Shown here: one piece after another, positions 50,058 through 60,877 of the stretch
Layout of the letters: each line of letters starts with the position of its first letter
How positions within the stretch are numbered: position 1 is the stretch's first letter
DNA from: Pseudorhodobacter antarcticus
Lineage (GTDB): Bacteria > Pseudomonadota > Alphaproteobacteria > Rhodobacterales > Rhodobacteraceae
NCBI GenBank assembly: GCA_945862435.1
Contig: CAMAXX010000014.1
Span: forward strand, 1-64,000
Direction: 5' to 3'
DNA: 64,000 bases
Notes under the pieces: model-generated
The model's input: only the letters and a program-made list of their open reading frames with translations
The model's database searches: none
What the model was told of the DNA's origin: nothing
Position numbers and translations under genes: made by a program

Positions 50058-51344
50058 CTATCCTTTGGTCACCTTCTTCAACTTGTTAATCCCCATCGCT
50101 TCCATCGCCAGCTTTTCATAAAATGGCTCGGAGGTGCCCTTTTTGATCTTGCGTAGGAAATATTTCTCAAACCCCACTTTCGCCAAATGAACCCATTTGC
50201 CAGAAGATGACCAATTTACATTTCGGGGCGGTATTTGGGGTTGAGCGACAAAGGCAATGCCACTGTCGCCAAAATCTGCAAGGCAAACCGCGTTCCAAGT
50301 GCCCACCCGATCAGGCTGCTTGCCGCGCACCATATTGCCGATATTCTGCGCCGTGGCGGTGACCATCGATTCAATCATGAACCCCGTTTTCGGCACACCG
50401 CAAGGCACGGGGGTTGGGCCCATCGGCGGGATCGCCACGCAAACCCCCACGGCGAAGATATTCTTGAACTTCGGGTTCTGCTGATGCCGATCCACAAGTG
50501 TAAATCCGCGAGGGTTAGACACCCCTTCGATCCCTTGCAAAGGCTTAATCCCGCGAAAGGCGGGCAGCATCATCGAAAAAGCAAAGGGCAGTTCTTTTTC
50601 CGCCTTCACGGTGCCATCGTCATTGATTTCTTCAATCGTCATGCGGCCTTCTTCCACCTTTTTCACGCGGGAAGAGGTATGCCATTTAATGTGCTTGGCC
50701 CGCATTTCGCTTTCCAAAAGGCCTTTGGTATCGCCCACCCCATCAAGGCCCAGATGCCCGATATATGGCTCGGACGTGACATAGGTCATCTTCACACGAT
50801 CGCGAACTTTCGCGCGGCGCAACGCGGTTTCCAAAATGAACAAAAACTCATAGGCAGGGCCAAAGCAACTGGCCCCCTGCACCGCACCAATGATAACTGG
50901 GCCAGGATTGGCCAGCAGCTTATCGAACGCCTCTTTGGCCGCCAAAGCGTGATCGACGTGGCAAACACTTTGCGTAAAGCCGCCATGCGGGCCAAGTCCA
51001 GGGATTTCGTCAAAGGCAAGTTCTGGCCCGGTGGCGATCACAAGGTAATCATAACTGACCGAAGTTCCATCGACCAAATCCACCCGGTTCTCTTCAGGGT
51101 GCAGGCGCTTGGAAGCGACGGCCTTAAACGCGATTCCCTTTTTCGCCATCGTCGGGGCCAGATCAATGGTGATATCCGCGCGCGCGCGCCATCCCACTGC
51201 TATCCATGGATTTGAGGGCACAAAATGATAGTATGGGTCTTTGGTGATAACCGTAATCGTATCTTCGGCCCGAAGGCTATTTCGCAACTCGTAGGCCATG
51301 ATCGACCCGCTCAGTCCCGCGCCCAAAACAACAATATGTGCCAT
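50058..51344 (-). CDS. NAD(P)/FAD-dependent oxidoreductase, sulfide:quinone oxidoreductase-like
   Basis: MAHIVVLGAGLSGSIMAYELRNSLRAEDTITVITKDPYYHFVPSNPWIAVGWR; GVCVAIPPMGPTPVPCGVPKTGFMIESM. Confidence 0.85.
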   Translation of the reverse strand: MAHIVVLGAGLSGSIMAYELRNSLRAEDTITVITKDPYYHFVPSNPWIAVGWRARADITIDLAPTMAKKGIAFKAVASKRLHPEENRVDLVDGTSVSYDYLVIATGPELAFDEIPGLGPHGGFTQSVCHVDHALAAKEAFDKLLANPGPVIIGAVQGASCFGPAYEFLFILETALRRAKVRDRVKMTYVTSEPYIGHLGLDGVGDTKGLLESEMRAKHIKWHTSSRVKKVEEGRMTIEEINDDGTVKAEKELPFAFSMMLPAFRGIKPLQGIEGVSNPRGFTLVDRHQQNPKFKNIFAVGVCVAIPPMGPTPVPCGVPKTGFMIESMVTATAQNIGNMVRGKQPDRVGTWNAVCLADFGDSGIAFVAQPQIPPRNVNWSSSGKWVHLAKVGFEKYFLRKIKKGTSEPFYEKLAMEAMGINKLKKVTKG

Positions 51345-51424
51345 AGCCCGCCCCTGATGAATGTGTAATGCACCCAATATGGCAGGTAGCCTGGCCTAAG
51401 GCCGTGATCTGGATCATGTCCAAT

Positions 51425-51456
51425 AAAAAAGGCCCGCCACAACGGCGGGCCTTTAA
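51425..51456 (-). terminator. Terminator of the purine transport/xdh operon
   Basis: aaaaaaggcccgccacaacggcgggcctttaaa; T-tract on minus strand. Confidence 0.8.
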
Positions 51457-51475
51457 ATTGGATAATGCCTGCGGC

Positions 51476-52567
51476 TTATTGTGGGATATCGCCCGTGATG
51501 CCTTCGACGTAGAAGTTCATGCCCAGCAAATCGCCATCAGGTGCGGTTGCGCCTTCTGCCAGCCATGGGCTGCCATCTTGCTTATTGATTGGGCCCGTGA
51601 ACGGATGGAAGGTGCCTGCTGCAATAGCATCGCGCATCCCTTCTGCTTCGGCCTTTACGTCGGCGGGAACGGCTTCGGTGATCTCGCCGATCTGTACTTC
51701 GCCCTCTTTAATGCCAGCCCAAATATCCACCTGCGCATAGGTGCCATCCATCAACTCGCCCACGCGCTTGACATAGTAGGGCGCCCAGTTGTCGATGATC
51801 GAAGATACCCGCGGCGTTGGCATATACTCTGGCAGCGCCATGTCCGATGCTTGGCCAAAGCCGATAACAGCGCCGTTTGTCTTGGCCGCTTCCGCAAGTG
51901 GCGCGGTCGAATCGGTGTGGCTTGCAATAACGTCAACGCCTTGGTCGATCAAAGCCTTGGCAGCGTCAGCCTCTTTGGCGGGGTCAAACCAGGTAAAGGC
52001 CCACACCACCGACAGTTCCACTTCTGGGTTGGCTTTCTTGGCTGCCAAGAAATAGGCATTGATGCCCATGACCACTTCGGGAATTGGGAACGATCCGATA
52101 TAGCCTATCTTGTTAGTTTTGGTCATCTTGCCTGCGATGTGACCCTGCACGGCGCGCCCCTCATAGAAGCGGGCATTGTAAGTGGATACGTTGGCATGGT
52201 CGCGCTTGAAGCCCGTTGCATGTTCAAATTTCACGTCGGGGAACTTCGCTGCCACTGCATTGGTTGGATCCATATAGCCAAACGACGTGGTGAAGATAAT
52301 CTTGCAGCCACCCAGCGCCATTTGCGTCAATACGCGCTCGGCATCTGCGCCTTCGGGCACGTTTTCCTGAAACTGGATTTCCACCTTGTCGCCATAGGTC
52401 TCCTGTACGGCCAAAGCGCCTTGGTGATGCTGGAACGTCCAGCCGCCATCGCCAATTGGGCCTACATACACAAAGCACGCCTTAAGCGTGTCTTGCGCCA
52501 TCGCGTTGCCCGACGCCATCAGCGAAAGGCCCAGCGCAGCGCTTGCCAGCAAAGTTCTTCTTAGCAT
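51476..52567 (-). CDS. BMP-family (Med/PnrA-like) ABC transporter substrate-binding protein
   Basis: DTLKACFVYVGPIGDGGWTFQHHQGALAVQETYGDKVEIQFQENVPEGADAERVLTQMALGGCKIIFTTSFGYMDPTNAVA. Confidence 0.92.
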   Translation of the reverse strand: MLRRTLLASAALGLSLMASGNAMAQDTLKACFVYVGPIGDGGWTFQHHQGALAVQETYGDKVEIQFQENVPEGADAERVLTQMALGGCKIIFTTSFGYMDPTNAVAAKFPDVKFEHATGFKRDHANVSTYNARFYEGRAVQGHIAGKMTKTNKIGYIGSFPIPEVVMGINAYFLAAKKANPEVELSVVWAFTWFDPAKEADAAKALIDQGVDVIASHTDSTAPLAEAAKTNGAVIGFGQASDMALPEYMPTPRVSSIIDNWAPYYVKRVGELMDGTYAQVDIWAGIKEGEVQIGEITEAVPADVKAEAEGMRDAIAAGTFHPFTGPINKQDGSPWLAEGATAPDGDLLGMNFYVEGITGDIPQ

Positions 52568-52617
52568 TTCCGTCTCCCCGTTGTGGGCGATTTTGCCCGT
52601 TATGATGCGCCCTTCGA

Positions 52618-53544
52618 TCAGCGCACCAAATGAAAGTTTTGGCCCAAGGCAGCGGGCGCATCGGTTCTGCGCCCTTTTCCCGCCGAAATGGCGACCAACA
52701 CCGCAATTGTTACCAGATATGGGGCCATCGACAAGTATTCGACTGGGATAGACGACCCTGCTGCCTGCAAATTCAGCTGTAACACCGAGATGCCGCCAAA
52801 TAAATAGGCGCCAATCAGCACACGCACTGGCCGCCAGCTAGCAAAGACCACAATCGCCAGCGCAATCCAGCCCGCACCCGCCGTAATCCCGTCAGTCCAC
52901 TGTGGCACGCGGATGAGGCTGATATAGGCACCGCCCATCCCCGCCAACGCCCCGCCAAACGCGATAGCCCCAAGCCGAATGCGCGCTACCTTATAGCCCA
53001 GCGCATGGGCTGCTTCGGCGCTTTCGCCCACGGCACGCAGCACAAGCCCAGCGCGGGTGCGGGTGATAAACCACCAAATCGCCGCTATCATAAACAGGCT
53101 AAAATAGACCACCCAATCATGGCTAAACAAAACACGGCCCAAAAAGGGAATATCGCCAAGTTGGCCAAAATCAACCGCCAAGGTCGTGGGCGGTTTGATG
53201 CCGTTATACCCCTGCCCCATCAGCGCCGAAAGACCCAGCCCGAACAGTGTCAGCGCAAGGCCGGTCGCAACTTGGTTCGCCAAAAATCCCAGCGTTAGCA
53301 GCGCAAACAACAGGCTTATCCCCGCGCCTCCCGCCGCCCCCGCAACAAAGCCAAGCAGCGGGCTGCCCGAATGAACAGCCACGATAAAGCCGCAAATCGC
53401 GCCCATAATCATCATGCCTTCGACGCCAAGGTTCAAAACCCCCGCGCGTTCGGTTATCATCTCGCCCAATGCAGCCAGCAGTATCGGCACCGAAGCGACC
53501 ATAAGAGACGCGATCAGCACCGAAAGATTGATATCGCCCATCAC
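52618..53544 (-). CDS. Nucleoside/purine-type ABC transporter permease
   Basis: GEMITERAGVLNLGVEGMMIMGAICGFIVAVHSG; next to second permease and ATPase. Confidence 0.9.
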   Translation of the reverse strand: MMGDINLSVLIASLMVASVPILLAALGEMITERAGVLNLGVEGMMIMGAICGFIVAVHSGSPLLGFVAGAAGGAGISLLFALLTLGFLANQVATGLALTLFGLGLSALMGQGYNGIKPPTTLAVDFGQLGDIPFLGRVLFSHDWVVYFSLFMIAAIWWFITRTRAGLVLRAVGESAEAAHALGYKVARIRLGAIAFGGALAGMGGAYISLIRVPQWTDGITAGAGWIALAIVVFASWRPVRVLIGAYLFGGISVLQLNLQAAGSSIPVEYLSMAPYLVTIAVLVAISAGKGRRTDAPAALGQNFHLVR

Positions 53545-54617
53545 GCACCCCCGCCAAGTTTAATCCGATAATTGGTCAGCACATCCACGCCCAAAAGGAA
53601 AAACAAAAGCATCCCTTGAAAGGCCTGAACAGCAGCGGATGGCAGGCCCAGATTGGTCGCAGCCATTTCGCCGCCAATATATGTCAGCGCCATAATCAGC
53701 CCAGCCAGTACAATGCCAAGCGGGTTCAGGCGGCCCAAAAACGCAACGATAATGGCGGTAAACCCATAGCCCACGTTAAAATCAATGCTGATCTGGCCCG
53801 CTGGCCCCGTCACTTCAAACAGGCCCGCAAGACCCGCCAGCGCGCCCGAAATGCCCATGCAAAGCACGATCAAACGCTGCGGCACCACGCCATGAAACCG
53901 CGCAGCGCGCGGCGCTTGGCCTGTAAGTTTTATCTGAAACCCAAGGATATGGCGCTGCAGCAAAACATACGCGGCAATGGCCACCACAATCGCCATTACC
54001 CCGCCCCAATGCAGCCCCGATCCCGCAATCAATTCAGGATTGCCCGCTGCAGGATAGCTGGAAAAATTACGGCTGCCAGGAAAGCCTGATCCTTCGGGAT
54101 TGCGCAGAAACCCAGTCGCGGCCATGGCCAAAATCACTTGCGCCACATAAACCAGCATTAGGCTAACCAAGATCTCATTGGTATTCAGCCGCGTCTTTAA
54201 AATCGCTGGAATTATCGCCCAAGCCCAGCCGCCAAACGCCCCCGCAATCACCATCACAGGAAAAATCCAGCGGCTTTCCGTAGGATAAAACGCCAGTCCA
54301 ACGGCCGCACCCACAATCGCCCCCATGATATACTGGCCTTCGGCCCCGATATTCCAAATACCTGCCCGAAACCCAAGGCTTAGGCCAATCGCAATCAAAA
54401 TCAGCGGCCCAGCTTTCACCAGCAGTTGACCCCGCAGATACCACGCAAATTCCCCAAACAGCGGGTCATAAAAAATGGTGCGGATCACTTCAGCAGGGTC
54501 TTTCCCCAGCACCAAAAACATCAAGCCGCCAAAGACCATGGTCAGCGCCACCGCGACCACAGGCGTGGCCCATATCCAAAACTGTGATGCGATGGCCCGC
54601 CGCTCTAGCCTAATCAT
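53541..54617 (-). CDS. Nucleoside/purine-type ABC transporter permease
   Basis: LILIAIGLSLGFRAGIWNIGAEGQYIMGAIVGAAVGL. Confidence 0.9.
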   Translation of the reverse strand: MIRLERRAIASQFWIWATPVVAVALTMVFGGLMFLVLGKDPAEVIRTIFYDPLFGEFAWYLRGQLLVKAGPLILIAIGLSLGFRAGIWNIGAEGQYIMGAIVGAAVGLAFYPTESRWIFPVMVIAGAFGGWAWAIIPAILKTRLNTNEILVSLMLVYVAQVILAMAATGFLRNPEGSGFPGSRNFSSYPAAGNPELIAGSGLHWGGVMAIVVAIAAYVLLQRHILGFQIKLTGQAPRAARFHGVVPQRLIVLCMGISGALAGLAGLFEVTGPAGQISIDFNVGYGFTAIIVAFLGRLNPLGIVLAGLIMALTYIGGEMAATNLGLPSAAVQAFQGMLLFFLLGVDVLTNYRIKLGGGA

Positions 54618-54641
54618 GCCGCGCCCCCCTGCACAGTTGCC

Positions 54642-56195
54642 TTACACATGGGCCACCTCTATCCCCCGAGGACTTAAATCATGCGCGCCGCCCATCATCA
54701 GGCCAATCTCTTCCATGCTTAGCCCCGCGCGCGGGCGCGGCACCGACAGCCGCCCTTCGTTCAGTGCTGCGAAATTGTCCGATATTTCCATCAACTCGTC
54801 CAAGTCTTGGGAAATCACCACCACCGCCGCGCCCCCTTCGGCGCAGGTCAAAATAGCTTGCCGAATAAAAGCCGCCGCCGCCGCATCCACGCCCCAAGTG
54901 GGTTGATTGATCACAATCACATCGGGCGACTGGCGCAACTCGCGCCCAATCACGAATTTCTGCAAATTCCCGCCCGACAGCGCCCGCGCCGCCACACCAG
55001 AATGGGGCGTGCGCACATCGAATGCCGCAATGATTTCTTCGGCAAAAGCCTTTGCGCCAGCCCAATCGACAAAACCGCGCCGCGCCAATTTTCGTTGCAC
55101 AGCACCCGTGAGAAATGCGTTTTCCATTAGCGACATATCGGGCGCCGCCGCATGGCCAAGCCTATCTTCTGGCGCCACCACAAAGCCGCGCGCACGCCGC
55201 GCATTTGGCCCCATCGCGCCAATCGCTTCCCCTTTGGCGCGGATCATTTCAGGGCCACATGCAATCTCGCCCGATAGGGCCAAAACCAACTCGTCCTGCC
55301 CATTGCCAGCAACGCCCGCAATTCCCAAAACCTCGCCTTTGGCCACCGCAAAGCTGATGTCTTTCAAAGATGTGCCAAATTGAATAGCCGAGTGCGCAGA
55401 CAACCCGCGCACCTCCAGCGCAGGCGCGCCCGCTGCAAATTCCTGCGCCTTGCCCGCGCGGGCCGGGCTGGCCAGCGCTGATCCCACCATCAATTCCGCC
55501 ATCTCGCGCGCGGTGGTTTTGGCGGGGGTGGCAGTGGCCACAACCCTGCCGCGCCGCAAAATTGTCGCGCGGTCACACAGGGTGCGAATTTCTTCCAACT
55601 TGTGGCTGATATACAAAATCGCCGTTCCCTCGGCAGCCAGTTGCCGCAGGGTTTTAAACAAAATCTCCACCTCTTGCGGGGTTAGAACCGAGGTTGGCTC
55701 GTCCATAATCAGCAGTTTGGGCGATTGCAGAAGACAGCGGATAATCTCGACCCGCTGGCGCTCGCCCGCCGACAAATCCCCCACGCGCCGCGCTGGGTCA
55801 AGCGGCAGGCCATAATCAGCACTGATCTTGGAAATCTTCGCGGAAAGCTGCGTCATTGGCGGCGGGTTTTCCATGCCCAAAGCCACGTTTTCGGCAACAT
55901 TCAGCGCCTCGAACAAGGAGAAATGTTGAAAAACCATGCCAACACCCGCCGCACGGGCGCGCGCGGGGTCGCCGGGGGCAAAGGGCGCGTCCATCCATTC
56001 CATATGGCCCTGATCGGGCTTTACCAGCCCGTAAATCATCTTGACCAAGGTCGACTTTCCTGCCCCGTTTTCACCCAGCAGGGCGTGAATCTCGCCGCGT
56101 TTGATCGCAAAATTCACATCATCATTGGCCCTTACACCTGGGTAAGATTTGCCAATGCCGATTGCGGCAAACAGGGTTGGTTGATCTGCGCTCAT
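54642..56195 (-). CDS. Duplicated-domain sugar/nucleoside ABC transporter ATPase
   Basis: GENGAGKSTLVKMIYGLVKPDQG; LSAGERQRVEIIRCLLQSPKLLIMDEPTSVLTPQE; second cassette LSGGNLQKFVIGRELRQSPDVIVINQPTWGVD. Confidence 0.93.
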   Translation of the reverse strand: MSADQPTLFAAIGIGKSYPGVRANDDVNFAIKRGEIHALLGENGAGKSTLVKMIYGLVKPDQGHMEWMDAPFAPGDPARARAAGVGMVFQHFSLFEALNVAENVALGMENPPPMTQLSAKISKISADYGLPLDPARRVGDLSAGERQRVEIIRCLLQSPKLLIMDEPTSVLTPQEVEILFKTLRQLAAEGTAILYISHKLEEIRTLCDRATILRRGRVVATATPAKTTAREMAELMVGSALASPARAGKAQEFAAGAPALEVRGLSAHSAIQFGTSLKDISFAVAKGEVLGIAGVAGNGQDELVLALSGEIACGPEMIRAKGEAIGAMGPNARRARGFVVAPEDRLGHAAAPDMSLMENAFLTGAVQRKLARRGFVDWAGAKAFAEEIIAAFDVRTPHSGVAARALSGGNLQKFVIGRELRQSPDVIVINQPTWGVDAAAAAFIRQAILTCAEGGAAVVVISQDLDELMEISDNFAALNEGRLSVPRPRAGLSMEEIGLMMGGAHDLSPRGIEVAHV

Positions 56196-57130
56196 GCGCG
56201 CACCTCCTTGTGCAATGCGGGCACTGCGGCCATGTGCGCCATCATGCGGGCGGCCACGCCAATGGCAATGGCTTGGGGATGTTTTCCAAGGATTTGGTCA
56301 CCAATTGGGCACATAATGCGCGAAATATCGGCAGGTGCATGGCCAAGGGCCGCCAGCCGCGCCCTAAACCGCGCCCATTTGGTAGCCGATCCGATCAGCC
56401 CGCAGGCGGCAAAGCCGTGCTTCAGCAATCCATCACACAGCGCCAAATCCAATGCATGGGAAAAGGTCAAAATGACGTGATGCGCGTCCGCTGGGGCCAG
56501 CGCAACGGCGCGGGTGATATCCGCCGCTGGCAGGGCGCGCACCCCGGCAGCAATAATATCTGGAAAGCGCGCCAAATCTGTATCGATCCACGTGATTTCC
56601 ACATCGGGCAGGGGGGCCATAACGCCCACAATCGCACGCCCCACATGCCCCGCCCCCCAAACCCAAACGGGGGTTTTAGGCGCGAAAAACGGCTCAATAA
56701 ACCAGCCCTGATGTAGCGCCGCTTGCACCTTTTGCCCCCGCCGTGCCCCCGCGAGCGCGCGCGCAATGGCCAGCGGCATCGGGCCAGCATTGTTTGAAAT
56801 GGGCCGCACAAAGGCTAGACCATCTGCGGGGGCTTCGCAGAACACTTCAGTCAGCAAACGCACGGATCCGCCGCAACATTGCCCAAGGTTGGGGCCAAGC
56901 GGCACGGCATCAATGCGTGATACCTCGCCAGCGGACAGCATCTCTCGCGCGGTCGCCGCCGCCTGAAACTCCAGCGCGCCTCCGCCAATTGTGCCGTCCT
57001 GCCCGCCCTGCCACACCATCATCCAAGCCCCCATTTCGCGCGGGGCACTTCCCTTGACTTCAGCCACGACAACCCGCGCTATAGGGCCCCGGGCAGCAAT
57101 TGCACGCGCAAGGGCCGCGCGGTCAAACAT
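56192..57130 (-). CDS. xdhC: Xanthine dehydrogenase accessory protein XdhC
   Basis: RVVVAEVKGSAPREMGAWMMV; VWVWGAGHVGRAIVGVMAPLPDVEITWIDTD. Confidence 0.9.
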   Translation of the reverse strand: MFDRAALARAIAARGPIARVVVAEVKGSAPREMGAWMMVWQGGQDGTIGGGALEFQAAATAREMLSAGEVSRIDAVPLGPNLGQCCGGSVRLLTEVFCEAPADGLAFVRPISNNAGPMPLAIARALAGARRGQKVQAALHQGWFIEPFFAPKTPVWVWGAGHVGRAIVGVMAPLPDVEITWIDTDLARFPDIIAAGVRALPAADITRAVALAPADAHHVILTFSHALDLALCDGLLKHGFAACGLIGSATKWARFRARLAALGHAPADISRIMCPIGDQILGKHPQAIAIGVAARMMAHMAAVPALHKEVRA

Positions 57131-59468
57131 CTCGCTGCTCCTGCACGGCAGCCAAAATCCGCTCTGGCGTGGCAGGCGCGTCCATACTTGGATAGCGCGT
57201 CCCATCCCCGCAGGCCGCGACCGCATCCCGCAACGCAAAGAACGCCGAAATCCCCAGCATAAAAGGCGGCTCGCCTACAGCCTTGCTGCGCCCGATGGTA
57301 TCTTCGCGGTTGGGTCGGTTCCACAAATCCACGTTGAAAACGGCGGGCCTATCTGCGCAGGCAGGGATTTTATAAGTGCTGGGCGCGTGGGTTTTAAGCG
57401 CGCCCTTGGCATCCCAAACCAATTCCTCCATCGTCAGCCAACCAGCGCCCTGCACATAGGCCCCCTCGATCTGGCCAATATCCAGCGCAGGGTTCAACGG
57501 GCTGCCGGTATCGTGCAGCATATCTGCGCGCAAAATACGGTTCTCGCCCGTCAAAGTGTCGATCACGACTTCGGTCACTGCCGCGCCATAGGCAAAGTAT
57601 AGGAAAGGCCGCCCGCGCCCTTTCACCCTATCCCAAGTGATTTTGGGCGTAGCGTAATAGCCCGTCGATGACAGGCTAACCCGCGCCTGATAGACCCAGG
57701 CGGCCACTTGGGCAAAGCCAAATACTTCGCCCCCCGCGCTGACCTGTCCAGCCTCGAACAGCACCTCATCTGCGCCCACGCCCACCTTAGCCGCCAAAAA
57801 CTCGGCCATCCGCGCGCGGATGGTTTCGGCCGCATTGCGCGCCGCCATCCCATTCAGATCACTGCCTGAACTGGCCGCCGTGGCAGAGGTATTCGGCACC
57901 TTCGCCGTATCGGTTGCGGTGATTTTTATCGCCCCCACACCCAGCCCAAACACCCCCGCCACCACTTGGGCCACCTTTTGGTTCAGCCCTTGGCCCATCT
58001 CTGTGCCGCCATGGTTAAGTTGCACCGACCCGTCTTGGTACACATGCACCAAAGCCCCCGCCTGGTTCAGCCATGTCAGCGTAAAGGAAATCCCAAATTT
58101 CACAGGTGTCAGCGCTATGCCGCGCTTCAATATCGGGCTTGCTGCATTCCACGCTGCAATCGCGGCTTTGCGCGCGCCGTAGCCTGATGTCTCTTCCAGC
58201 TTTGCAACCAATTCCCGCCCGATGAAATCATCAACAGGCATATGAAAGGGGGTTGTTTGCTCGTCTTTCACATTGACGAAAATACCTTCGCCGAAGGCAT
58301 CCGCCGTTTGCGCCTCCTGATAAAAGTTGGCACGGCGCACAGCGCTAGGGTCGCGCCCCACGGCAAAGGCGATATGATCCATCACCCGTTCCATACCAAT
58401 CATCCCCTGCGGGCCGCCAAATCCGCGAAAGGCCGTGGCGCTTTGGGTGTTGGTTTTTAAGCGGTGGCTGATAATGGCGATATGCGCGATGTGATAGCAG
58501 TTATCGCTGTGTAGCATGGCGCGGTCGGCCACGGGTAGGGACAGGTCTTGCGCCCAGCCGCAGCGGAAATAATGGGTAAACTCAAGCCCAAGCAGCCGCC
58601 CCTCACCATCATGTCCTGCGCGATAGCTAATACGGCAATCGTGCCTCTTACCCGTAATCATCATATCATCATCGCGGTCATAGCGCATTTTGCACGCCTG
58701 CCCTGTCAGGCGCGCGGCAATGGCGCAGGCAATTGCCAGCGCGTTGCCTTGGCTTTCTTTGCCGCCAAACCCGCCCCCCATGCGCCGCACCTCGACCCGC
58801 ACTGCCGACATTGGCAGATGAAAGGCATGGGCAACCTTATGCTGTATCTCGCTTGGGTGCTGGGTGGATGAATAAATATGAAAATCCCCGCCTTCCAGCG
58901 GCAAGGCGGCGGCGACTTGACCCTCTAGGTAGAAATGTTCCTGCCCGCCCACATTGAAAACGCCCGTCAGAACGTGCGGGGCGGCGGTGATGTTGGCACC
59001 AGCATCGCCCTTGGCCCAAACAATTGGGCCTTGCTCAAACCGAGAGTTTGCTGCCAACGCATCGTCTATGGTCAGCAGGGCGGGCAATGGGGCATAGGCA
59101 ACTTTGGCTTTCGCCGCCGCCCGCCGCGCCTGATGGTGCAATGTGGCGATGACCAAAAACACAGGCTGGCCAATGTAATGCACACGGCCCGTGGACAAGA
59201 GCGGCTCGTCATGCGCAGACGGGCTGCAATCGGGCATCTCTGGCGGCAGGCTTTCGGGCCAATCCAAATAGGACAAAACTGCCACCACACCCTCGCTGGC
59301 GCGCACGGCGGACAAGTCCATCGCCGTGATCGTGCCATGGGCGCAAGTTGACAGGCCAAAGGCCAAATGCAGCGCGCCCGCGGGCAGGGGAATATCGTCG
59401 GTATAGCGCGCCGACCCTGCCAGTTGCATCAAAGCGGAATCGTGCGGAAGGGGGGCACCCACGCTCAT
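57123..59468 (-). CDS. xdhB: Xanthine dehydrogenase molybdopterin-binding subunit
   Basis: [73 protein letters not shown]. Confidence 0.95.
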   Translation of the reverse strand: MSVGAPLPHDSALMQLAGSARYTDDIPLPAGALHLAFGLSTCAHGTITAMDLSAVRASEGVVAVLSYLDWPESLPPEMPDCSPSAHDEPLLSTGRVHYIGQPVFLVIATLHHQARRAAAKAKVAYAPLPALLTIDDALAANSRFEQGPIVWAKGDAGANITAAPHVLTGVFNVGGQEHFYLEGQVAAALPLEGGDFHIYSSTQHPSEIQHKVAHAFHLPMSAVRVEVRRMGGGFGGKESQGNALAIACAIAARLTGQACKMRYDRDDDMMITGKRHDCRISYRAGHDGEGRLLGLEFTHYFRCGWAQDLSLPVADRAMLHSDNCYHIAHIAIISHRLKTNTQSATAFRGFGGPQGMIGMERVMDHIAFAVGRDPSAVRRANFYQEAQTADAFGEGIFVNVKDEQTTPFHMPVDDFIGRELVAKLEETSGYGARKAAIAAWNAASPILKRGIALTPVKFGISFTLTWLNQAGALVHVYQDGSVQLNHGGTEMGQGLNQKVAQVVAGVFGLGVGAIKITATDTAKVPNTSATAASSGSDLNGMAARNAAETIRARMAEFLAAKVGVGADEVLFEAGQVSAGGEVFGFAQVAAWVYQARVSLSSTGYYATPKITWDRVKGRGRPFLYFAYGAAVTEVVIDTLTGENRILRADMLHDTGSPLNPALDIGQIEGAYVQGAGWLTMEELVWDAKGALKTHAPSTYKIPACADRPAVFNVDLWNRPNREDTIGRSKAVGEPPFMLGISAFFALRDAVAACGDGTRYPSMDAPATPERILAAVQEQRDV
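58265..58297 (-). repeat. Composite-repeat-like motif (copy E8) inside the xdhB reading frame, sense orientation
   Basis: Minus strand ccttcggcgaaggtattttcgtcaatgtgaaag, matching intergenic copies E1 and E5; encodes [10 protein letters not shown]. Confidence 0.55.
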
Positions 59469-60877
59469 ACGCGCACCTCCATCACCGACGTTTTCGCGCC
59501 CGCCAGATCATGCGCATAACGGACAAGTAAATTCTGCGCGATGGTCAGCCGATAGCCCGCTGATGCACGCATATCCGACAGCGGCGTGAAATCTTGTTCC
59601 ATAAGCGGGGCGATTTGGGCAGCGATTTGCGGGGTTAGAACCTGCCCAATCAGCGCCGCCTCGATTGCGCTGGCCCGTTTCGGAACCCCCGCCATGCCGC
59701 CAAAGGCGATGCGGGCCGAGGTAATTATGCCCCCCGACGCCTCGATATTGAAACAGCCGCAAACTGCAGAAATATCCTGATCGAAGCGTTTAGAAATTTT
59801 ATAGCAGCGCAGGTATTGCGCTGTTTTGGGTATGGTCACGCCCACCACAAATTCGCCCGCGCGGCGATCTTGTTTGCGGTAGTCCAAAAAGAAACCCTCT
59901 AGCGGCAAATTGCGCGTTGTGTCCCCTTGGCGCAAATGCAGCACCGCCGCCAGCGCGATCAGCGCAGGCGGGCCATCGCCAATGGGCGAGCCGTTCGCGA
60001 CGTTGCCACCGATGGTCGCCGCATTGCGAATTTGCGTGCTGGCATAGCGGCGCAAAAGTTCGGCAAAGCTGGGGTGATGCGCGCCCATAGCGATGCGCAA
60101 TGCCTCAATCGTCACACCCGCGCCGATGTGCAGACCATCCCCCAAATCGGTAATCTGCGCCATTTCGGTGATGCCGCCCAGAAAGGCGGTTTTGGGCAAA
60201 TCGCGGTGCAGTTTGTTCACCCACAGCCCCACATCCGTAGCACCGCCAATCAACGTAGCGTCAGGGTGGGCCAGATACCAGCGTGCCAGTTCGTCGATGG
60301 TCTGCGGTCGGAGGGAAAGGGGGCTGTCCGCCCCCTCGCGGCCTCCGCCGCTCACCCCTGAAGGTATTTGTGCCAATGTGAACGCGCTATCGGTTTTCAT
60401 ATGGGCAGGCACGGGCGCGGATTCTGCAGCGCGGGCGGCGCGGATGATGGGGGCATAGCCCGTGCAGCGGCACAGGTTGCCTGCAAGTGTGGTGTCGTGA
60501 TCGGTGTCTCCATTCAAATGCGCTGCCGCCATCGAGGCGATAAATCCAGGCGTGCAAAACCCGCATTGGCTGCCGTGATGGCGGTGCATCTCGCGCTGCA
60601 CAGGGTGGGGGGTGCCATCGGGGGCGGCGATACCTTCAACTGTGCGAATGGCTTTGCCGTGCAACTGGGGCAGGAATAAAATGCAGGCGTTCAGCGCCTT
60701 TGCGCCGTCGGCACCCGTGACAATCACCGTGCAGGCACCGCAATCCCCTTCATTGCAGCCCTCTTTCGTGCCGCATAGCGCGCGGTCTTCCCGCAGATAG
60801 TCCAAAAGCGTGCGTGTGGGGGACACACCCGTTAGCACAACCTGTGTTCCGTTTAGCAAAAACGCAACTTCGGTCAT
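59465..60877 (-). CDS. xdhA: Xanthine dehydrogenase small subunit (2Fe-2S and FAD domains)
   Basis: [10 protein letters not shown]...[59 protein letters not shown]. Confidence 0.95.
   Translation of the reverse strand: MTEVAFLLNGTQVVLTGVSPTRTLLDYLREDRALCGTKEGCNEGDCGACTVIVTGADGAKALNACILFLPQLHGKAIRTVEGIAAPDGTPHPVQREMHRHHGSQCGFCTPGFIASMAAAHLNGDTDHDTTLAGNLCRCTGYAPIIRAARAAESAPVPAHMKTDSAFTLAQIPSGVSGGGREGADSPLSLRPQTIDELARWYLAHPDATLIGGATDVGLWVNKLHRDLPKTAFLGGITEMAQITDLGDGLHIGAGVTIEALRIAMGAHHPSFAELLRRYASTQIRNAATIGGNVANGSPIGDGPPALIALAAVLHLRQGDTTRNLPLEGFFLDYRKQDRRAGEFVVGVTIPKTAQYLRCYKISKRFDQDISAVCGCFNIEASGGIITSARIAFGGMAGVPKRASAIEAALIGQVLTPQIAAQIAPLMEQDFTPLSDMRASAGYRLTIAQNLLVRYAHDLAGAKTSVMEVRV
60318..60384 (+). 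repeat. Composite repeat copy E7 inside the xdhA reading frame, antisense to the gene
   Basis: Hairpin agggggctgtccgccccct (60318-60336) plus acccctgaaggtatttgtgccaatgtgaacg (60354-60384). Confidence 0.65.

Noticed and set aside
49891-50121. 76-aa plus-strand ORF in the low-GC islet
   Set aside because: No ribosome-binding site or domain seen; overlaps the 3' end of the SQR-like gene in antisense; insufficient support.
50235-51215. 326-aa plus-strand ORF opposite the SQR-like gene
   Set aside because: Antisense shadow ORF; no family resemblance.
51368-52564. 398-aa plus-strand ORF opposite the BMP substrate-binding gene
   Set aside because: Fully antisense to a well-supported CDS; composition is His/Trp/Cys-rich shadow translation.
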